Source of the DNA: Hyphomicrobium_A sp039933175
GTDB taxonomy: Bacteria > Pseudomonadota > Alphaproteobacteria > Rhizobiales > Hyphomicrobiaceae
Assembly (NCBI GenBank): GCA_039933175.1
Contig: JBDTOR010000050.1
Span: 1-15,624 of the forward strand
DNA: 15,624 nucleotides
Reading direction: 5' to 3'
Shown here: one piece after another, positions 9,498 through 14,419 of the stretch
Position numbering within the stretch: the first letter of the stretch is position 1
Layout: each line of letters opens with the position of its first letter
Notes under the pieces: generated by a model
Databases searched by the model: none
Told to the model about the DNA's origin: nothing
What the model saw: the letters and a program-made list of their open reading frames with translations, nothing else
Translations under genes and position numbers: made by a program

Positions 9498-9541
9498 CCG
9501 TCCGCTGGGCTCGGCGGCACCGGCGATCGAGGACATGCATA

Positions 9542-10195
9542 ATGGCCACAGCAGTACTTACCATCAGCAGCAAAAACTATTCGTCCTGGTCGCTGCGCGG
9601 GTGGCTGCTCTGCAAGATGGCCGGGCTCGACTTCCACGAGGAGGTCATGTCGTCCGACGATCCCTCGACGCGCGCCGAGTTGCTGCTGCTATCGCCGTCG
9701 TTCCTGGTGCCCTGCCTGGTGCATGACGGCGTGAAGGTGTGGGACACCCTCGCCATCGCCGAATATCTGGCCGAGATCAGGCCCGAGGCGGGCCTGCTGC
9801 CGGCGGATCTGGCTGCCCGGGCGCATTGCCGGGCCGTGGCCGGCGAAATGCACTCCGGCTTTCATAACCTGCGCTCGGCCCTGCCGATGAACCTCAAGGC
9901 GCATTTTCCAGGGTATTCGGTGTGGTCTGGGGCGCAAGGCGACATCGAGCGCGTCTGCGCGATCTGGCGCGAATGTCTCGACACCTACGGCGGCCCGTAC
10001 CTGTTCGGCACCCCGTCGCTGGCCGACGCGATGTATGCGCCGGTGTGCACCCGCTTCCTCACCTATAATGTGAAGCTGGATAGTGATTGCGCCGGATATT
10101 GCGAGACAATTTCCAATTGGCCAGCGATGATCGAATGGACTGAAGCGGCCAAGCTCGAGCCCGACGAGTTGGAAGAGCTCGACGTCGAATTCTGA
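9542..10195 (+). CDS. Glutathione S-transferase family protein
   Basis: Soluble protein of 217 residues with GST architecture. The N-terminal thioredoxin-like domain (about 1-82) opens with TISSKNYSSWSLRGWLL, in which S14/S15/W16 lie in the active-site region. The cis-proline is P57 in LVPCLV. WDTLAIAEYL (67-76) takes the place of the usual E-S-x-A-I glutathione-binding turn, with Asp-Thr substituting for Glu-Ser. The helical C-terminal domain (about 90-200) contains TPSLADAMYAP, the N-capping box that nucleates the GST fold. The substrate cannot be predicted. The start has a strong GAGGA at 9529-9533, 8 bases from the ATG. A candidate terminator follows about 50 bases after the stop, so it is probably a single-gene unit. 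Confidence 0.88.
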   Translation: MATAVLTISSKNYSSWSLRGWLLCKMAGLDFHEEVMSSDDPSTRAELLLLSPSFLVPCLVHDGVKVWDTLAIAEYLAEIRPEAGLLPADLAARAHCRAVAGEMHSGFHNLRSALPMNLKAHFPGYSVWSGAQGDIERVCAIWRECLDTYGGPYLFGTPSLADAMYAPVCTRFLTYNVKLDSDCAGYCETISNWPAMIEWTEAAKLEPDELEELDVEF

Positions 10196-10244
10196 CGCAC
10201 CCATTTGGCGCTGCAGTTAATCTTCGCCATTAGCGCTTTCGGCT

Positions 10245-10267
10245 AAGCCATTTATTTAACGGCTTTT
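10245..10267 (+). terminator. Possible weak Rho-independent terminator after the GST gene
   Basis: AAGCC (10245-10249) and GGCTT (10261-10265) can form a 5-bp stem with an 11-nt AT-rich loop followed by TT, about 50 bases past the GST stop. A competing stem TTAGC/GCTAA overlaps it (10230-10246). The stem is short, so this is only suggestive. Confidence 0.25.
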
Positions 10268-10367
10268 CCCGAAATAGGACGCTTCTTTAGCGGCATCACA
10301 ATAATCAGCCATCGGATTTGCGCAATTCGCCGCAGTGGTCGCACCCGTGTCTTTGCGCGTCACATTC

Positions 10368-10384
10368 GTTAATTATGTTTTAAC
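10368..10384. promoter_or_regulatory. Inverted repeat GTTAA-N7-TTAAC upstream of lqsA
   Basis: Five-base arms around the 7-base spacer TTATGTT, in the low-GC lqsA leader about 160 bp before the start codon. Compatible with a dimeric regulator site, but an AT-rich repeat of this size could be chance. Confidence 0.25.
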
Positions 10385-10455
10385 ACCGGCCCCAATTCAT
10401 GCCGATTTGGCACTCAAGGTGCAAATACAATCGGAACGGATTGCGATAAGTGCCG

Positions 10456-10473
10456 CGTATCGGACCTCCTACA
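10456..10473 (+). promoter_or_regulatory. Candidate operator upstream of lqsA sharing CGTATCGGA with the lqsS/lqsR promoter region
   Basis: CGTATCGGACCTCCTACA here matches the minus-strand reading of the palindrome at 13219-13236 (CGTATCGGATCCGGTACG) in 13 of 18 positions, including 9 in a row. It sits about 20 bp upstream of the predicted -35 box, a usual place for an activator. Shared control is inferred. Confidence 0.4.
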
Positions 10474-10484
10474 GCGGAATAGGA

Positions 10485-10514
10485 TTGAAATTAACCTTTC
10501 CCTCTCCTTATTTA
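10485..10514 (+). promoter_or_regulatory. Predicted sigma70-type promoter for lqsA
   Basis: TTGAAA (10485-10490) and TATTTA (10509-10514) separated by 18 bp. Transcription would begin near 10521, about 20 bases before the GTG start of lqsA. It is the best promoter-like pair seen in the leader. Confidence 0.45.
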
Positions 10515-10541
10515 AGCTCTCATTAACTGTGGGGTTCTTCT

Positions 10542-11972
10542 GTGCTGTTTCGCGTCGCTGCCAAAGCCGCCTTTACCAAGAAAGCCGAGCCCGTAATCCC
10601 GCGCGAGCCGGGGTTCATCCGTGCTCGTGTCGATGATTACCACGTGCGCCGGAAGGTGGAGCTTTGGCAGGGTCGCCATCCCCTGCAGGGCGGCTCCCCG
10701 CGTTCCGGAGACATCAAGGTACGCAGCAACGACTACCTCTGCCTCGCCGGCCATCCGCATATCATCGAGAGCGAGATTGCCGCGTTGCGCGGCGGGGGCC
10801 ACGGCGATGCGGTCTCGCGCGTATGGGTGCATCACGAGCACGACATTACCCGCCAGTTCGAGCAGCGCGTCGCCGCGCTGATGCTGGCCGAGGATTGCGT
10901 GCTCTGCTCCTCCGGCTATACGGCCAACGTCGGGCTGATCCAGTCGTTCGCCACCCGCGGCAGCCCCGTCTACCTCGACATGAAGGCGCACATTTCGCTG
11001 CATGAAGGCGTGGTGAGCGCCGGGGCGCAACCCGTTCTATTCCGGCACAACGACGCGCAGTCGCTCGACCGCATGCTGGCCCAGCATGGCCCGGGCCTCG
11101 TCGCGGTCGACGCCCTCTACAGCACCGACGGCGATATGGCACCCCTGGCCGAGCTGGTCGACGTCTGCGAGCGTCACGGCGCCGCACTGATCGTCGACGA
11201 AACCCACTCGTTCGGCACGCACGGTCCGAACGGCGCCGGCCTCGTCGTCGCCGCCGGGCTCGCTGAGCGAGTCCACTTCCGTACCGTCGGGCTGTCCAAG
11301 GCGGTCGCCAGTCGCGGCGGCCTGATCGTCGCCTCGCGCCGCAATGTCGAGTTCTTCCGCTACGAAGCCCTGCCCAGCATCTTCAGCACGTCGGTGATGC
11401 AGCACGAGGTCGCCGGCTTTGGCGCCGTGCTCGACATCTTCGAGACGGAAGAGTGGCGGCGCGACAAGCTGCACGCCAACCACGCCTATCTGAAGCAGGG
11501 GCTGGACGCGCTTGGCTACAACGTCTCGGCATCCAAGGCGCAGATCATCGGCCTCGAAGCGGGCGACATCCGGCAGACCACGACGCTGCGCGACGCGCTC
11601 GAAAAGCGCGGCATATTCGGCGCGATCTTCTTCCCGCCGGCGACGCCGGACAAGCGCTGCATCATCCGTTTCACGGTGAACTGCGGGCTCAGCCGGCGCG
11701 AGCTCGATCGTATCGTGGACGTCTGCGGCGAGATCCGCGCCGAGGTCAACATGGCCGAATGGCGCTCGACGAAGCGCAAGTTTGCGGGCGGGGCCGGAAC
11801 CGCGCAGGTGGCCAAGAAAAGCGTGCAGTCGAAGGCGCCTCTAGGCCGCAGCCGCTTTTTCAACAGCTGGCTGCACCGCCGGAAGCTCAATGGTGAAAGT
11901 GGTCCCGACACCGACCTTCGAACGGCAAGAGATCGTGCCGCCGGCGCCCTCAATAATCATCCGGCAGAATGA
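10542..11972 (+). CDS. lqsA: Alpha-hydroxyketone-type quorum-sensing autoinducer synthase, CqsA/LqsA family
   Basis: PLP-dependent alpha-oxoamine synthase that condenses an acyl-CoA with an amino-acid-type donor to make an alpha-hydroxyketone signal precursor (CAI-1 or LAI-1 class). Similarity to Vibrio CqsA runs the full catalytic length: RSNDYLCLAGHP at 61-72, HGPGLVAVDALYST at 182-195, APLAELVDVC at 200-209, the PLP-interacting D219 and H222 in IVDETHSFGTHGPNGAG, the Schiff-base lysine K253 in GLSKAVASRGG, and QIIGLEAGD at 334-342. These segments separate it from ALA synthase, BioF and Kbl. The start is GTG at 10542 with GGGG upstream and a stop codon shortly before it in frame. The family normally ends near residue 400. 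Here a basic tail of about 76 residues continues, and its last 44 codons lie antisense to lqsS. Acyl-chain specificity cannot be read. It is followed by its likely receptor and regulator genes. Confidence 0.93.
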   Translation: MLFRVAAKAAFTKKAEPVIPREPGFIRARVDDYHVRRKVELWQGRHPLQGGSPRSGDIKVRSNDYLCLAGHPHIIESEIAALRGGGHGDAVSRVWVHHEHDITRQFEQRVAALMLAEDCVLCSSGYTANVGLIQSFATRGSPVYLDMKAHISLHEGVVSAGAQPVLFRHNDAQSLDRMLAQHGPGLVAVDALYSTDGDMAPLAELVDVCERHGAALIVDETHSFGTHGPNGAGLVVAAGLAERVHFRTVGLSKAVASRGGLIVASRRNVEFFRYEALPSIFSTSVMQHEVAGFGAVLDIFETEEWRRDKLHANHAYLKQGLDALGYNVSASKAQIIGLEAGDIRQTTTLRDALEKRGIFGAIFFPPATPDKRCIIRFTVNCGLSRRELDRIVDVCGEIRAEVNMAEWRSTKRKFAGGAGTAQVAKKSVQSKAPLGRSRFFNSWLHRRKLNGESGPDTDLRTARDRAAGALNNHPAE

Positions 11973-13199
11973 CAAGCCGAGTCCGGTGCCGACGCCCGGA
12001 CGCTGCGCCGACACGAACGGGATAAACACGTAGTTCAAGATTTCCGGCGGGATACCCTCGCCGGTATCGGTGACTATGATGGTATTCGTGCCGGCGCCGC
12101 GGCGCAGCTCGATGGACAGGAAATTGTCCTCGCCGTCACGCGCCTCGATGGCCCGTAGGCCGTTCTTCAAGAGATTGAACAGCACGTGCGTCATCAGCAG
12201 GTCAGAGCCGCGGAAATCGAAGTCGGCGTCCAGATCGGTGCGCACGATATCGCGCTGGTTCTGCTTGAAGGTGTAGCGCTCGAGCGTCTGGGAGACGACC
12301 TTGCTCATCGTTTGGAGCTCGGTCGTCGGAGCGCCGCGGTGATGCTGCGCCACGTTGGTTAGCAGCAAGTCAATGACCGAGTTCGCTGATGTGATGTGCT
12401 GGCGCACGCGCCGGTGTGATGCGGTGAGCTTGTCGCGGATGGACGATTCCGGGAGCCGGGCGAGCAGGCGTTCGCAGCCGTCGGCCTCGAAGCGTATCCC
12501 GGTCAACGGCGTGCGGCACTCGTGGGCCACTTGGCTCGCCAACGAGGCGGCCGCCTTGAGCTTCTCGCGCGCAATGACGTTGTCACCGTAGGCGAGGCCC
12601 AAGAAGGCGGTCAGCGCGAAGACGAGGATGGGCAGCGTCATCCAATACCCTTCGGGGATCGGCGCCCCGCCGGTCATCACCAGAAAGGCCGCGACCGCCG
12701 CCAGCGAGCCGATGACAAGCACGACCATCGCGTTCACGAGGTCGTACAGCAGAACGACGTAGATCAGCGCCGCCATGGTCGACATCTGCCACGTCGCGTT
12801 GCTGTGGTTGAGCAGCAGCATGAGCGTGAAGAAGAACGGCAGGCAATAGAGGTACGTGAAGTACGCGAACGGGACGATGTAGGGGCGAGCGGACGCGGGC
12901 CACCATTGCGTCAGCGCCAGCAGCAGGCACAGCCCCGTGCCGATACCGCGCAGCGCGATGCTGTCGTACGGCTGCGGAATTAGGTAGGTCCAGGTCAAAT
13001 AAAATACGGGAAACCCGATAACGCCGATGACGGCGGCGGCGCGGATCTTCTGCTGCGCGTGGGCATGATATTCGACGTATCGCCGCCCTAGCTCATTCAG
13101 CCACCGCATCGGAAGCATCGGGCGCGACGTCGCCCCGCCACGAGACGCGATGACGCTCATGCGCGGTTTTAAGGAGAAACGATCAGACAATTGAATCAT
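11841..13199 (-). CDS. lqsS: Membrane sensor histidine kinase, CqsS/LqsS family
   Basis: Predicted inner-membrane receptor for the alpha-hydroxyketone made by the neighbouring synthase. The 452 residues comprise a short cytoplasmic N-terminus, about six hydrophobic segments (near 53-72, 80-99, 107-130, 141-152, 154-175, 187-204), a HisKA domain with the phosphoacceptor H226 in VAHECRTPL, and a HATPase domain with N346 in FNLLKNGLRA, D378 in DTGEGIP and GTGLGLS at 404-410. The sensor region includes IGFPVFYLTW and YCLPFFFTLMLLL, which resemble the CqsS ligand-sensing domain. No receiver domain follows, as in Legionella LqsS and unlike hybrid CqsS, so phosphate probably passes directly to LqsR. 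The start is uncertain: ATGs at 13160, 13118 and 13109 are also in frame and none has a strong Shine-Dalgarno. The 3' end overlaps lqsA by 132 bp on the opposite strand. Confidence 0.9.
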   Translation of the reverse strand: MIQLSDRFSLKPRMSVIASRGGATSRPMLPMRWLNELGRRYVEYHAHAQQKIRAAAVIGVIGFPVFYLTWTYLIPQPYDSIALRGIGTGLCLLLALTQWWPASARPYIVPFAYFTYLYCLPFFFTLMLLLNHSNATWQMSTMAALIYVVLLYDLVNAMVVLVIGSLAAVAAFLVMTGGAPIPEGYWMTLPILVFALTAFLGLAYGDNVIAREKLKAAASLASQVAHECRTPLTGIRFEADGCERLLARLPESSIRDKLTASHRRVRQHITSANSVIDLLLTNVAQHHRGAPTTELQTMSKVVSQTLERYTFKQNQRDIVRTDLDADFDFRGSDLLMTHVLFNLLKNGLRAIEARDGEDNFLSIELRRGAGTNTIIVTDTGEGIPPEILNYVFIPFVSAQRPGVGTGLGLSFCRMIIEGAGGTISCRSKVGVGTTFTIELPAVQPAVEKAAAA

Positions 13200-13217
13200 T
13201 TAAACTTTTAACCGTCG

Positions 13218-13237
13218 TCGTACCGGATCCGATACGA
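13218..13237. promoter_or_regulatory. 20-bp near-perfect palindrome between lqsS and lqsR
   Basis: TCGTACCGGATCCGATACGA pairs in 9 of 10 positions, with a single mismatch (13223 against 13232). It lies 19 bp upstream of the lqsS start and 59 bp upstream of lqsR, a good position to control both divergent genes. Half of it recurs upstream of lqsA. Confidence 0.5.
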
Positions 13238-13270
13238 AACCGTAGTACGAAACGTCCTTACGGAAAGTGC
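13233..13270. repeat. TACG direct repeats with a 13-bp period in the lqsS/lqsR promoter region
   Basis: TACGAAAC begins at 13233 and 13246, and a third, looser copy TACGGAAAG begins at 13259: three units exactly 13 bp apart. A related TACCGGA starts at 13221, within the palindrome. Such phased repeats often bind a regulator in several copies. Confidence 0.45.
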
Positions 13271-13295
13271 ATTCAGTCGACCAGGGCCACGGTAT

Positions 13296-14273
13296 ATGAC
13301 GCCTTTCTACCATCCCACCTCGATCCTCGTTCTGGATGACGATCCGCTTTTTCTAGAAAGTCTGGATTTTCAGTTTAGCGAAGAAGTGTCTTGCCAGACG
13401 TTTACGCGTCCTGATGCCGCCCTCGACCATCTCCGCGCCCAGGCTAGCCAGCACCCCAACTTCGCCCGCTACTTCAGGGACGTCTCCGACATGGACCTCG
13501 GCTCGGAGGTGCGCTTCGGCGACCGCCTCCTGCGACTGCAGCTGTCGGAGCTGCGCGCGGTGATCGAGGACCGCTCCCGCCAGCAGCGTGTCTCCGTGGC
13601 CGTCGTCGACTACGACATGCCGAAGATGACGGGCGTCGAGTTCTGCCGCGCCATCCGCGATCTGCCGGTTAAGACGATCCTACTCACCGGCAAGGCCGGC
13701 CTCGAGACGGCGATCGCCGCCTTCAACGAGGGCGTCATCGATTGCTTCCTGCAAAAGCAGGATCAGGGCGTGACCTACGCCTTGCGGCGCGAGATCAAGC
13801 GCTTGCAGAACGAATACTTTGCCGAGGTTTCCGCGCCCATCAACAGCGCGATGTCGCTGCAAAAGCCGTGCTTCTTCCTCGATCCCAGCTTCGTCGAGCT
13901 GTTCAAGGAAGTTGCGGAGAAGAACGACATCGTCGAGCACTACGTTTGCGCCGCGCCCCCCGGCGTGATGATGCGCGATGCCGACGGGAACGAGTCTTTC
14001 CTGCTGATTACAGATGTCGATGCGATGAAAACCCAGTGCGAGGCCGCCGAGACTTATCGCGCGCCCGCCGACATGGTTCAGCTCCTGCGCACGCGCAAGG
14101 CTCACGCCTGGTTCCCCACCCAGGAAGGCCTTTATCACCCCGACTATGAGTCCAGCTGGGCGCGCTTCATCTGGCCGGCGCAGGTGCTGCCGGGCTCGGG
14201 CGCCTGGAGCTACAGCTTCATCCGTCACGAAAGCGCGACTGACGAGCCCGCGTTGCACAGCCAGAGCGCCTGA
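13296..14273 (+). CDS. lqsR: LqsR-type response regulator with a non-DNA-binding output domain
   Basis: Probable phosphorylation partner of LqsS. The receiver domain (about 8-172) has the acidic triad D14-D15-D16, the phosphoacceptor D105 in VVDYDMPKMTG, T131 in LLTGKAG and K154 in FLQKQD. In ordinary receivers the phospho-Asp is near residue 52-57; here some 50 extra residues (about 45-95) precede it. From memory, Legionella LqsR is built the same way, with its phosphoacceptor at D108. The C-terminal part (about 175-325) has no helix-turn-helix, GGDEF, EAL or HD-GYP signature and contains KPCFFLDPSFVEL and HPDYESSWARF. It may act on RNA, nucleotides or a partner protein. The 325-residue length is close to Legionella LqsR. 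ATG at 13296 with a weak AGGG at 13283-13286. Divergent from lqsS. Confidence 0.82.
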   Translation: MTPFYHPTSILVLDDDPLFLESLDFQFSEEVSCQTFTRPDAALDHLRAQASQHPNFARYFRDVSDMDLGSEVRFGDRLLRLQLSELRAVIEDRSRQQRVSVAVVDYDMPKMTGVEFCRAIRDLPVKTILLTGKAGLETAIAAFNEGVIDCFLQKQDQGVTYALRREIKRLQNEYFAEVSAPINSAMSLQKPCFFLDPSFVELFKEVAEKNDIVEHYVCAAPPGVMMRDADGNESFLLITDVDAMKTQCEAAETYRAPADMVQLLRTRKAHAWFPTQEGLYHPDYESSWARFIWPAQVLPGSGAWSYSFIRHESATDEPALHSQSA

Positions 14274-14304
14274 GGGCAACCGCACCGCAGCCGCAGAGAA
14301 TTCC

Positions 14305-14333
14305 GTGGGTTTCCTGTTGATCCCCTGTGGGTT
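14305..14333. repeat. GTGGGTT direct repeat between lqsR and the FadL-like gene
   Basis: GTGGGTT occurs at 14305-14311 and 14327-14333, 22 bp apart start to start (about two helical turns), in the 146-bp gap after lqsR. It could be a regulatory site for the porin gene, or chance. Confidence 0.2.
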
Positions 14334-14419
14334 GAGGGCGGACTGCGCAACATCATGCGTCCGTGTCCTGCCGAAATTACCTACACTGACGCTAGTGATT
14401 CGGGGCGGCGGGGGCAGGA

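Larger units (their letters stand above)
10196..10541 (+). other. 346-bp AT-richer intergenic leader upstream of lqsA
   Basis: No supportable gene. GC is about 47% by hand count, against clearly higher GC in the flanking genes. It holds the possible GST terminator, an 8-bp palindrome TTGCGCAA (10318-10325), an inverted repeat GTTAA-N7-TTAAC (10368-10384), the CGTATCGGA motif shared with the lqsS/lqsR promoter region, and a sigma70-like promoter next to lqsA. A 63-codon GTG frame inside it (10335-10526) lacks a ribosome site or recognisable similarity. Confidence 0.6.

Noticed and set aside
10335..10526. 63-codon GTG-start frame in the leader upstream of lqsA
   Set aside because: It has no ribosome binding site or recognisable motif, and it runs through the predicted lqsA promoter. 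It is better explained as non-coding leader.
10542..11972. Reading the synthase as 5-aminolevulinate synthase (HemA) or 8-amino-7-oxononanoate synthase (BioF)
   Set aside because: It shares the fold and PLP residues, but the segments SNDYLCLAGHP, HGPGLVAVDALYST and THSFGTHGPNGAG follow CqsA, and the neighbours are a CqsS-like kinase and an LqsR-like regulator, not haem or biotin genes.
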